The notes under the pieces are model-generated. The model saw only the letters and a program-made list of their open reading frames with translations, was not told the origin of the DNA and ran no database searches. The position numbers were made by a program, and so were the translations under genes. Of a DNA stretch of 18,274 nucleotides, positions 1 to 7,472 are shown one piece after another. Numbering within the stretch: the first letter of the stretch is position 1; each line of letters starts with the position of its first letter. This stretch comes from Bacilli bacterium (GTDB taxonomy: Bacteria > Bacillota_I > Bacilli_A > RF39 > UBA660). Where the stretch lies: assembly GCA_017519965.1 (NCBI GenBank), contig JAFWRK010000087.1:1-18274 (forward strand), written 5' to 3'.

Positions 1-850
1 TATCTAGATTTAATTCTTCTTTTAATTCTATTTGAGCTCCAACAATTGATGATTCTCCACTTTTAGGATGCCCTCCAGTAATACTCCATTTATTAAACTT
101 TTTGTTTACTTGTAAGAAATATTTACCTTCACTATTTTTTATAAATACTACTACAGTTATATAGTATCTATTCTTTGGAATTTTATTTCCTTTTTTTACT
201 CTTTCATAGATATTTATTTTATCTTTATTATATAAATCTCTATATTCTCTTCCATTACATATATCTTTTATTTTATTTTCTAATTCATAGAAATTGTTAA
301 ACTTATTTTTTACTCTTAAATTACCAAAACCAAAAGTACAATAAAGAAATGGGATAACTGCATTATTAGCGGCATCTAAATCGCTTTTTGTATCTCCTAT
401 AAATATAGCATTTCTTATCTTATTTCTTTTTATTAATTCTTTTAGATTAGTTTTTTTATTCTTACCTGTATTACCACTACAAATAAAGTCTTTAAAATAA
501 TCTCTTAATTTATAGTAATCTAAGAATGCATCAATATAACCATCTTGACAATTACTTACAATATATAAATTATATTTCTTAGAAAGTTTTGGAATGATTT
601 CTAGTACTCCATCAAAGATTCTACCACCATTTTTTCTAATACCTTCATTTTCTTTTTGTTGTACCTTATCTAAAGCATCTATTGAGACATTTAAATATTT
701 AATTATTTCATCGTTTGTTTTACCCATTAATGAATCTAGTTCTTCTTTAGTAATATTAAATTCTTTGTGCCAAACATTAAAGATTGTATTAGTTGAATCC
801 CATAGAGTTCCATCTAAATCAAATATTAAAGATAAATTATTTTCATTCAT
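1..850 (-). CDS. HAD phosphatase-Nudix hydrolase fusion, 3' end cut by window edge
   Basis: The frame opens with ATG at 850 and stays open to base 1, so at least 283 residues are visible and the C terminus is missing. The first ~215 residues form a HAD hydrolase of the phosphoglycolate phosphatase type: motif I DLDGT near residues 11-15, motif II IVSN, a Lys in the TGKNKK stretch, and motif IV GDTKSDLDAA. After a Lys-rich linker a second domain starts (YYITVVVF) and leads to a Nudix box, GGHPKSGE followed by ELKEEL. The usual Arg of the REUxEE core is replaced by Ile and the usual late Gly by Asn. HAD enzymes remove phosphate and Nudix enzymes cleave nucleoside-diphosphate-X compounds; the substrates cannot be read here. 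The start is supported by GAGG upstream and lies 2 bp after the NDK-like gene, so it is the latest visible gene of the glycan operon. The degenerate Nudix box may mean weak or altered activity. Confidence 0.85.
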   Translation of the reverse strand, partial: MNENNLSLIFDLDGTLWDSTNTIFNVWHKEFNITKEELDSLMGKTNDEIIKYLNVSIDALDKVQQKENEGIRKNGGRIFDGVLEIIPKLSKKYNLYIVSNCQDGYIDAFLDYYKLRDYFKDFICSGNTGKNKKTNLKELIKRNKIRNAIFIGDTKSDLDAANNAVIPFLYCTFGFGNLRVKNKFNNFYELENKIKDICNGREYRDLYNKDKINIYERVKKGNKIPKNRYYITVVVFIKNSEGKYFLQVNKKFNKWSITGGHPKSGESSIVGAQIELKEELNLD

Positions 851-852
851 TA

Positions 853-1698
853 TTATTTCCTCACTTTTTTAAGTACTATTTGTATTTCTTCTCTATCACA
901 TAGTGTTGCCATATCTCTTTTAATTTCTTTACTATTTGGAATATGAACTGATTGTCCTGCATAGAAAAGAAGTGGTATATCAGATACATTATGTGATCCA
1001 TCATGTGGTATTAAGTCTCTTGTAAGCATTCTTCCTGCCCCTATTGGATCTAATGGTATAATTGCTTCTTTAATAAACATTCCTTCATGAACATTATCTT
1101 TTAAAAGAGTATATGACACATCTCCTCTTAAAGTACCAATTTCATATCTTCCTTGTTTACCTTTAATACTAAATAGATAATCCGCTACATTATCTTTAGT
1201 TTTACTTGTTACAACAAATAAATAACTATCATTATCTATATAATTAAAAGTTCTTGATGGGAAGTCATACATTGTATCATCTAATATAAAACTATCATAA
1301 TATAATAATAAATATTCTTTAAAGTCAAGTCTTATTTTTTTCTCAAATACAACTTCTAAATCTCTTTCTTCTAAGAAAGTTCTATACTCTTCTCTATAGT
1401 AATATACTTCAGGTCTTACTAATATTAAACCTAATTTAGAAAAGTCTACTTCTCGTAATTCTTCTAAGTTCAAGGAATCTAAATATTCTTTATATAGAGC
1501 ATAAATTAAATCTAATCTTCTTTCCCAGAGTAATCTATTTACTTCTTCTCCATAACAAAAACTACCAATTTTATAATTAGCTTCAATAAACTCTTCTCTA
1601 GTTAAAGTATCATTTAGAGATTTTTCTAAATAATCTTCTCCTAAGATTTCTCTAATCTTATCGTAATTGTTATTTAAACTCCCGAACCTTTCTGTCAT
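853..1698 (-). CDS. Divergent nucleoside diphosphate kinase-like protein
   Basis: 281 residues of no commonly named family, but with a sequence pattern like nucleoside diphosphate kinase. LILVRPE (residues 91-97) fits the NDK beta strand ending in KPD. GTLRGD (188-193) fits the conserved GTIRGD loop. VHIPNSKEIKRDMATLC (251-267) fits the VHGSDS...AEREI segment that carries the phosphorylated His, here His252. The usual Lys of KPD is Arg, and about 55 extra residues lie between the RGD and VH motifs. The first ~85 residues are a charged helical extension not found in standard NDKs (about 140-150 residues). If active it would phosphorylate a nucleotide or act as a His-dependent phosphotransferase. 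Its place between a glycosyltransferase and the HAD-Nudix protein suggests nucleotide-sugar or polyol-phosphate metabolism, which is inference. SD AGGAG lies just before the ATG and 1 bp separates it from the upstream stop. Confidence 0.6.
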   Translation of the reverse strand: MTERFGSLNNNYDKIREILGEDYLEKSLNDTLTREEFIEANYKIGSFCYGEEVNRLLWERRLDLIYALYKEYLDSLNLEELREVDFSKLGLILVRPEVYYYREEYRTFLEERDLEVVFEKKIRLDFKEYLLLYYDSFILDDTMYDFPSRTFNYIDNDSYLFVVTSKTKDNVADYLFSIKGKQGRYEIGTLRGDVSYTLLKDNVHEGMFIKEAIIPLDPIGAGRMLTRDLIPHDGSHNVSDIPLLFYAGQSVHIPNSKEIKRDMATLCDREEIQIVLKKVRK

Positions 1699-1699
1699 A

Positions 1700-2824
1700 T
1701 TAAACTCCTATATAACTTTTACCAAAAGTATTCATTGAATACTTATCAGCAAATACTTCATAATCATATTTTTTATTTTTATATTTATCTATGTTTTCAA
1801 ATACTTTTGCTAGATCTTCTTTTGTATTACCAAAAATAATGGCATTAGATTCTTTAGCAAATTCATTATAAGTTGGAATATCTGATAATATTGTTGTTTT
1901 CTTTAAATATAATCCTTCTAATGCAGAATATCCAAATGACTCAGAACTTGATGGTACGCAAACAATATCAGTTACTTTATATCCTTCGTTAATTGAATCA
2001 AATATAATGAATTTTGAATCTATTTTATATTCTTCTGATAATTTTTTTAATTCTTTTTCATTATCTCGATATTGAAGATCTATTCCAGTAAATATTACTT
2101 GATATTTATTTTTTATTTTTTCATCTAGTAAATTTAATGCTTCTAATACTAGATATGGTCTTTTTTGAATCATTTCTAATCTACTAGGAAGTAATATTTT
2201 TATTTTATCTTTAGATAAATTATATTTTTCTAATATTTCTTTTTTGCTTTTATTGCATTTTAATCTTTTTGAATTAATTGCATGAGGAATACACTTAACA
2301 CTATCACCTAAGATTTTTTTCCATTCTTTAGAGTAATACTCTGATGGGCAAATATAGAAAGTATTATTATTTTTTGCTTCTTCTTTCATTACATCTAACA
2401 TACAATTATATTCTTTTTCTGTTCCTAAGACCATAAACTCTGCTTTATTAGAGTGTAATGTAAATATTCTTTTCTTATTTCTCCAAAGAGATAAGAATAA
2501 ATTAGAATTTAATTGTAATAAATCGTATTTAGAAACATCTACTAAGCCTTCTATTCTTTTAGCAAATGCTTCATAAGTTTTAGTATTATCGAATACTCCA
2601 AACTCTTTATTAATCATATATTCATCGGCAATAGTATTTTTACCAAATAAATCTAGACTAATATAATTTATTCCTTTTCTTTTATAACTCTTACCCGAAA
2701 GCATATAGATATCTACATTATTACCTAATTCTTTTAGAGAAATAGCTAAATCTTCAGTGAAACGTTCTGTACCACCTATTGAGTTTTTATCTATATACCA
2801 TGGAGTTATTAGTGCAATATTCAT
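1700..2824 (-). CDS. Glycosyltransferase family 4 (GT-B)
   Basis: 374 residues with a complete GT-B layout. The N-terminal domain begins MNIALITPWY and has the GGTE loop (17-20) that lies against the acceptor and phosphate in GT4 enzymes. The C-terminal domain has the E-x7-E motif at Glu295 and Glu303 (ESFGYSALE) for nucleotide-sugar binding, followed by a strand and helix typical of the family. Length is usual for GT4. There is no transmembrane segment, so it should be cytoplasmic or loosely membrane-bound and use an NDP-sugar donor to extend a surface glycan or glycolipid. Donor and acceptor cannot be predicted. The start lies 2 bp after the upstream glycosyltransferase's stop, with a weak SD (GTGAG) embedded in that gene's last codons, suggesting translational coupling. 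Confidence 0.9.
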   Translation of the reverse strand: MNIALITPWYIDKNSIGGTERFTEDLAISLKELGNNVDIYMLSGKSYKRKGINYISLDLFGKNTIADEYMINKEFGVFDNTKTYEAFAKRIEGLVDVSKYDLLQLNSNLFLSLWRNKKRIFTLHSNKAEFMVLGTEKEYNCMLDVMKEEAKNNNTFYICPSEYYSKEWKKILGDSVKCIPHAINSKRLKCNKSKKEILEKYNLSKDKIKILLPSRLEMIQKRPYLVLEALNLLDEKIKNKYQVIFTGIDLQYRDNEKELKKLSEEYKIDSKFIIFDSINEGYKVTDIVCVPSSSESFGYSALEGLYLKKTTILSDIPTYNEFAKESNAIIFGNTKEDLAKVFENIDKYKNKKYDYEVFADKYSMNTFGKSYIGV

Positions 2825-2826
2825 AT

Positions 2827-3846
2827 TTATCTCACTTTCTTATAATTATCTAATATTACTTTTTGATAATTCTTTCCTACATATCTTTCTGATAAATTAT
2901 AGGCATTATTACTTAATTTCTTATATTCTTTTTCATCTATATTAAATTTAAATGGTTTTGTATTTGGTTCAATTACTATTCCAGCATTATTTTCTTTAAT
3001 TGTTTCTGCTAAACCAAAGATTGTGGATAAAAGTACTGGTTTACCTCTACTTATTCCATCTATTAATGAGTTTGGAATATCTTTTGTAATTTTCTTTTGA
3101 ATTGGAAATACGACAAAATCACTCTTATCAAATTCTCCAACTAATTCTTCTTCTTTTATATCTAGTAATTTAACTCTTTTATCTAATTTTTTATTATGAA
3201 TCATTTCTAGATACTCTTTAGTATCATTATCTCTTAATAGAATTGTTAAATATAAATTCTTATTTAATTCTAGTAACTCTAATAAATATATTAATCCTCT
3301 TTCAAGTAAAGGATTTCCTTCTTTATTATTCCAACTTGCAAATAAAAGATTAACATGTTTTGGATCATATTTTTTAGTATTTTTATGTCTTTCTATTTTT
3401 GCTGGAGTATAAGTTACATGAATTAATTTTTTATCTATTCCAAAGTCAATCAATTCTTGTTTATGTTTTTCCATCTCTACATATACTGCTTTTAAATTTT
3501 TATATTTTTTTAAATGGTTAGCATATTTTTCGAATGGTTCTCTATACATTGATACATATACATTTTTATTAAATGTATTAAATAAGAATCTTTTTTCAAA
3601 TTGAGGTTCTTCTTCAAAGATATGAACATCTTTATCTTTACTAAACATATTAAAAAATAAAACTATATGATAAATAAATGGATGATAAATAAATATATTA
3701 TCTTTTCTGTCTTCTTTTTGATTTGCTTTTTGTTTCATAAAACGAGTTGCGGTTATAATTTTACAATCATAACCGTTTTTTACTAGTTCCATTTGATTTG
3801 AAACAGCTTCTTTATATCTTTTAAAGAAATCATTTACTACTATCAT
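2827..3846 (-). CDS. GT-B glycosyltransferase, divergent GT4-like
   Basis: 339 residues. The N-terminal half begins MIVVNDFFKRYKEAVSNQ, a Rossmann-type opening, and the C-terminal half has LFASWNNKEGNPLLERG (168-184), where GT-B enzymes carry their donor-domain first loop. The E-x7-E motif is replaced by Asp256...Asp263 (DIPNSLID) followed by GISRGKPVL, so the acidic pair survives as Asp. The protein has no membrane segment and resembles the many uncharacterised glycosyltransferases of capsule and cell-wall polysaccharide clusters. It sits between the dehydrogenase and the second glycosyltransferase with gaps of 2 bp on each side. The SD (GAGGG) is made by the last codons of the dehydrogenase gene. 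Donor and acceptor are unknown. Confidence 0.8.
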   Translation of the reverse strand: MIVVNDFFKRYKEAVSNQMELVKNGYDCKIITATRFMKQKANQKEDRKDNIFIYHPFIYHIVLFFNMFSKDKDVHIFEEEPQFEKRFLFNTFNKNVYVSMYREPFEKYANHLKKYKNLKAVYVEMEKHKQELIDFGIDKKLIHVTYTPAKIERHKNTKKYDPKHVNLLFASWNNKEGNPLLERGLIYLLELLELNKNLYLTILLRDNDTKEYLEMIHNKKLDKRVKLLDIKEEELVGEFDKSDFVVFPIQKKITKDIPNSLIDGISRGKPVLLSTIFGLAETIKENNAGIVIEPNTKPFKFNIDEKEYKKLSNNAYNLSERYVGKNYQKVILDNYKKVR

Positions 3847-3848
3847 AA

Positions 3849-4832
3849 TTACCCTCTATTCTTTATATTGCAAAAATCTTTAAATGTTTTTTCTAAATCA
3901 TTATTATCTAGATTTACTATGGTAAAACGATCAGGTCTTACTTTAACATTAAAGAATGCTTCTTTTAATAATTCTTCATTTATTCCATATAGATGTTCAT
4001 CTTCAAATACTCTTAACTTTCTTATAGCACTTAATACTTCTTCTGAGAACTTGTTTTGTAGTAGAGACATTAGAAGTATACCATTAGATACTGATATGGC
4101 ATGAGGAACTCTTTTAATTGCTTCTAATTCTTTAGCAAATAAATGTTCTGAACCACTTTCTGGTTTACCACTTCCATAAATATCAGTAATAATTCCTGCT
4201 TTTCCAACTAGTTCAAATATTTTATGAGTATCATTTATTATTTCTTCATAGGTATGATTATTTATAAATGATAATGTTTCTAATAATAATTTATGTGCAT
4301 AAGAATACTCAATAGATATATCTTCATTATTATATTCGATTGCTAGATCCCAATCATTTAAAGCAGTATAAATTGATAATACATCAACTAGTCCATAGAC
4401 ATTTTTTAGAGTAGATCTTTTTAATATTTCTTTATCTAATAATATAATATCTGGATCTTTTGCGAGTAATGTTACTTTCTTATTATTCTCATATAATGCT
4501 ACTTTATCTGTTGCATAAGCATTAGTTGAAATCATAGTTGGAATTACTATTACTTTTTTATTTAATCTAGATCCAAAGAATTTAGCTTGATCTATAGCAG
4601 TTCCTCCTCCAAAAGCAACTACTTTATCGAATTTTCCTAATTCTTTTATTCTATTTTCTAATTCATCTACATTTTGAGTTAATTCTTTAGTATTAAAGAT
4701 AATATAATTATTATTTAATTCTAAGTTATTAATTTCTTTTGATGTAGGAGAATAAATAAATAATACTTTTCCATTAAGATTATTTAAATATTCTATATAA
4801 TTGCATTCTATTACTTCCCCTTTAAATTTCAT
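3849..4832 (-). CDS. Glycerol-1-phosphate dehydrogenase-like enzyme (AraM/EgsA family)
   Basis: 327 residues of the iron-dependent alcohol dehydrogenase/dehydroquinate synthase superfamily. It has the NAD(P)-binding GGGTAID (75-81), the IPTMISTNAYATDK segment (98-110), Asp150, a TALNDWDLA stretch (156-164), GSGKPESGSEH with His230, and PHAIS with His244. Asp150, His230 and His244 are the likely metal ligands. The NDW and SGSEH signatures match the glycerol-1-phosphate dehydrogenase branch (bacterial AraM, archaeal EgsA), which reduces dihydroxyacetone phosphate to sn-glycerol 1-phosphate. A related polyol-phosphate substrate is possible. The ATG overlaps the TGA of the upstream nucleotidyltransferase gene (ATGA, 4829-4832), so the two are co-translated. 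That pairing suggests the dehydrogenase makes the phosphorylated alcohol that the nucleotidyltransferase activates, an inference from position. Confidence 0.85.
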   Translation of the reverse strand: MKFKGEVIECNYIEYLNNLNGKVLFIYSPTSKEINNLELNNNYIIFNTKELTQNVDELENRIKELGKFDKVVAFGGGTAIDQAKFFGSRLNKKVIVIPTMISTNAYATDKVALYENNKKVTLLAKDPDIILLDKEILKRSTLKNVYGLVDVLSIYTALNDWDLAIEYNNEDISIEYSYAHKLLLETLSFINNHTYEEIINDTHKIFELVGKAGIITDIYGSGKPESGSEHLFAKELEAIKRVPHAISVSNGILLMSLLQNKFSEEVLSAIRKLRVFEDEHLYGINEELLKEAFFNVKVRPDRFTIVNLDNNDLEKTFKDFCNIKNRG

Positions 4833-6880
4833 TCTCTTTCTCCCCTATCTTTTATTAATTTTAATACTTTTACTGTTGACTCTGGTATTTGACTATCTAA
4901 TTCAGTCCATTTTTCGTCTTCAAAGTTTCTTCTTACTACTTTAGCACTTATTTCATGACCTTCTCTATCTAAGAATCTAGGTATTTCTATTACTTCTATT
5001 CCATATAATGGAAGAGTTTCTTTTAAACTTATATTATAGGCATGAGTTACTTTATCAAAGTTTTCTTCTCCAACAAATCTTTTAGTTATGCCTAAGAATG
5101 GTGCAATATATTGTGAAAATACTGCGATATCTTTTGATGCATCTACCATTACATCTGGATTATCTTCTTTATCGAAGTATTCTGGAAATAAAAGTGCTGA
5201 TGCGAGTAAATTACCGCTAGGTACTACTATGGCATTAGGAAATGCTTTGCATCCTTCTTTTACCATTTGAAATCTATCTTTAAATTTAAAATATGATTTA
5301 TCTTCTTCTACTACAAATACCATTAATCTATCTACATGTTCACTAGCATATTTAACTAAATTATAGTGACCATATGTAAATGGATTACAGTTCATTACAA
5401 CTGCTCCTGTTACTCCATCAAAGCCTCTATATGGCTCTAGTGTTCTTAAATATTCAATTAAATATTTATTATCACTAAATATGTCTTTTGTCTTAGGGAC
5501 TTGTATTAATGGACATTCTTCTTTAGTTAATTCTTTATCTAAGATTCTTTCTAATTCCAGATATATTCCTGCAGACATATATTTATTTGCTTCATGATTA
5601 CAGTGAGCTGGTTCATCTACAAAGTAGTCTTTTAATCTAGGACTATTAAATACTGGAGTTAATGAATATATTTCATCATAACCCATTTGTTTTAATATTC
5701 TTGCTTCATCACCCATTACTACAAAAGCATTAACATCATTTCTATGTAGGTTAATACTTCTTGAAGTTCTTAGATTTTCTGAGAAATCGATTGCTCTTGC
5801 TCCATAGTTATTTACTTGATATGGATAATCATTACTATTAAGAAGTCTTTGTAAATAACTTGGAAGAGTATGTTGATCATCTGCTAAAGCACTAAATACA
5901 ACACATGCTCCAAACATATTAATGTTAGCTGCAAAATCTCTATCTTGATCTGTTGTAACTCTCATACCATTTACACTTAAACATAATGGATTATTAGAGT
6001 CTTCTAAGAATAATACTCCACCTCTATTATATACTTTAGGCATTGTATATCTAGACTCAATGAACTCTCTTGAAAAATGTTCTTTAAAGACACTTTTTAA
6101 TAAGTCTTCAAAGCGTCCTTCTTTTAGATAAGTATCAAAATAATACTTATAATAATGATCAAATATAATTCTTTGTTTTTCTTCTTCTGTTAGATTTGTA
6201 AGTTCAGGAATATCTGGGAATTGAAATACCATACTTTTTACTGAATCATTTTTTGATGTTACATTTACAAAGTTATATATTTCTGCATATTTTGATAATT
6301 CTTTTAAATCTATTATTCTTTGTTCTAGTTTTTGTCTTCTACCTAATTTTTGTAATAACTCTGTATTAAATCCAGAAGTATCTATTACTATTGAATTAGG
6401 AAAATTACTATTTAATAAATATGGTAAATACTTTTCATCTACATTCATTATATTTGCTTTTAGACCATACATATTTAAAAAAGAATAAATATAATTTCTA
6501 TTATCACCAATTACAAAAATAGTATCTAAGTTAAGAGACTTAACGTAATTAGCAATTATATCATTATCATTATATAAATCTTTAAATCTATCTATTGTAA
6601 ATGCATATCTTGGATCTACTTTTTTACTTACTTCTCTAAAACTATTTCCATCTCTTAATATGTAAACATTAACTAGATCACCAATTTCCATTTCATCTTC
6701 AGAATCTATTACAATAGCTTTTCTAATTATATCAGAAATATCCTCAGAAGAAACAAAAGAATTATAAGTTATCGCGCCAATTAGAACACCATTTTCGGTC
6801 ACTAAAACAGTATCATGACTTTCATAGAAATGATTGAATAGTGTTCCAAATGTTAATTGTGATAACTCATAATTCTTCAT
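4829..6880 (-). CDS. Multidomain nucleotidyltransferase (CBS-like, SGNH-like, CitC-like)
   Basis: 683 residues from ATG at 6880. The C-terminal ~200 residues match the adenylyltransferase domain of citrate lyase ligase (CitC): AVVMNCNPFTYGH (493-505) with the TxGH nucleotide-binding motif, a VVEEDKSYFKFKDR stretch, RFVGEENF (601-608) and the closing ISAKVVR (644-650). This predicts transfer of a nucleotide to a phosphorylated or carboxylated substrate. Residues ~320-440 look SGNH-hydrolase-like: FGACVVFSALADD, a VNNYG segment, and DEPAHCNHEANK with a candidate catalytic His426. Residues ~10-45 resemble a CBS half-motif. Residues 100-240 are unassigned. The frame is open up to a TTG at 6967, but those 29 codons cover the -10 and leader, so the ATG at 6880 is preferred despite its weak SD. 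First gene of the glycan operon. Confidence 0.8.
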   Translation of the reverse strand: MKNYELSQLTFGTLFNHFYESHDTVLVTENGVLIGAITYNSFVSSEDISDIIRKAIVIDSEDEMEIGDLVNVYILRDGNSFREVSKKVDPRYAFTIDRFKDLYNDNDIIANYVKSLNLDTIFVIGDNRNYIYSFLNMYGLKANIMNVDEKYLPYLLNSNFPNSIVIDTSGFNTELLQKLGRRQKLEQRIIDLKELSKYAEIYNFVNVTSKNDSVKSMVFQFPDIPELTNLTEEEKQRIIFDHYYKYYFDTYLKEGRFEDLLKSVFKEHFSREFIESRYTMPKVYNRGGVLFLEDSNNPLCLSVNGMRVTTDQDRDFAANINMFGACVVFSALADDQHTLPSYLQRLLNSNDYPYQVNNYGARAIDFSENLRTSRSINLHRNDVNAFVVMGDEARILKQMGYDEIYSLTPVFNSPRLKDYFVDEPAHCNHEANKYMSAGIYLELERILDKELTKEECPLIQVPKTKDIFSDNKYLIEYLRTLEPYRGFDGVTGAVVMNCNPFTYGHYNLVKYASEHVDRLMVFVVEEDKSYFKFKDRFQMVKEGCKAFPNAIVVPSGNLLASALLFPEYFDKEDNPDVMVDASKDIAVFSQYIAPFLGITKRFVGEENFDKVTHAYNISLKETLPLYGIEVIEIPRFLDREGHEISAKVVRRNFEDEKWTELDSQIPESTVKVLKLIKDRGERE

Positions 6881-6919
6881 TGTTATTAATTTCCATAATA
6901 ATAAATATGGATAAACCCC

Positions 6920-6932
6920 CGTAAATTTTACG
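6920..6932. promoter_or_regulatory. Inverted repeat at the transcription start of the glycan operon
   Basis: CGTAAA-n-TTTACG is a perfect 6-bp inverted repeat at the expected +1 region, followed on the minus strand by a run of five G, which stands out in this AT-rich DNA. It could be an operator or a 5' stabilising hairpin. No known regulator site was recognised. Confidence 0.35.
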
Positions 6933-6938
6933 AGATAT

Positions 6939-6967
6939 ATAATACTATAAAATAATTTAAAAATCAA
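6939..6967 (-). promoter_or_regulatory. Promoter of the glycan operon
   Basis: On the minus strand TTGATT (6962-6967) is followed by a 17-bp spacer and TATTAT (6939-6944). Transcription would start near 6932, leaving a leader of about 50 nt before the ATG at 6880. The -35 box lies in the U-tract side of the preceding terminator. Confidence 0.6.
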
Positions 6968-6996
6968 ATAAAAAGACTAGTTTTCACTAGTTTTTT
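6964..6996 (-). terminator. Intrinsic terminator after the lipid operon
   Basis: Minus-strand stem ACTAGT / ACTAGT (arms 6986-6991 and 6976-6981) closed by a GAAA tetraloop, followed by CTTTTTATTTG. It lies 27 bp after the zinc-ribbon gene's stop. Confidence 0.85.
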
Positions 6997-7022
6997 ATTA
7001 TTTTTGTTATGTTTTTAATATT

Positions 7023-7472
7023 TTACATTGATCCAAAGGCTGCAATACAAGCACCAAACATTATAATTACAAATACAACAGCTGTTATAGCTAGTATTCC
7101 AATTGAGGCTAAAACTGTTATACCAAAGGCTCTAAATCTTTTAAAGAACAATGATGTAATGGCACCAGCTATTGCAGCAATTAATATAGGTGGGAAAAAG
7201 TAACTAATTACTAGAGATAAAATTCCACCAACTATTCCTAATGTAATATATAAAACTTTTTGGTCTGCAGTGTCTGTATCTTCAGGTTTAGGTGCTGGTG
7301 TTATATTATTTTGAGGTGAAGTTTCTACAGGAACTTGTATTTGAGGTTCTTGAAGAGGAGGTACAATAGTTGTACCACAATTATGACAAAAGTTATTGTC
7401 AGACGTGTTTAATGTCCCACAATTACCACAATACACATTATTAGTATTTAACTCATTTGTTTTTTCATCCAT
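7023..7472 (-). CDS. Zinc-ribbon membrane protein
   Basis: 149 residues. An N-terminal zinc ribbon has Cys15, Cys18, Cys29 and Cys32 (CGNC and CHNC). A Pro- and Gln-rich linker (37-70) follows, then three hydrophobic segments (about 73-92, 95-110, 116-145) with a short basic loop KRFR between the last two. The layout is that of the common but uncharacterised bacterial zinc-ribbon membrane proteins. The ribbon should face the cytoplasm. The start codon lies 25 bp inside the 3' end of the lgt-like gene, and its SD (AAAGGAG) is coding sequence of that gene, so translation is probably coupled. It is the last gene before the terminator. A role in assembling or regulating the lipid enzymes upstream is possible but not shown. 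Confidence 0.85.
   Translation of the reverse strand: MDEKTNELNTNNVYCGNCGTLNTSDNNFCHNCGTTIVPPLQEPQIQVPVETSPQNNITPAPKPEDTDTADQKVLYITLGIVGGILSLVISYFFPPILIAAIAGAITSLFFKRFRAFGITVLASIGILAITAVVFVIIMFGACIAAFGSM

Noticed and set aside
594..872. Plus-strand open frame of 92 codons
   Set aside because: Antisense to the HAD-Nudix gene, whose motifs are clear; no SD.
6881..6967. 29-residue N-terminal extension of the nucleotidyltransferase from a TTG
   Set aside because: This stretch contains the promoter -10, the inverted repeat and a G-run; no SD precedes the TTG, which itself forms the -35.
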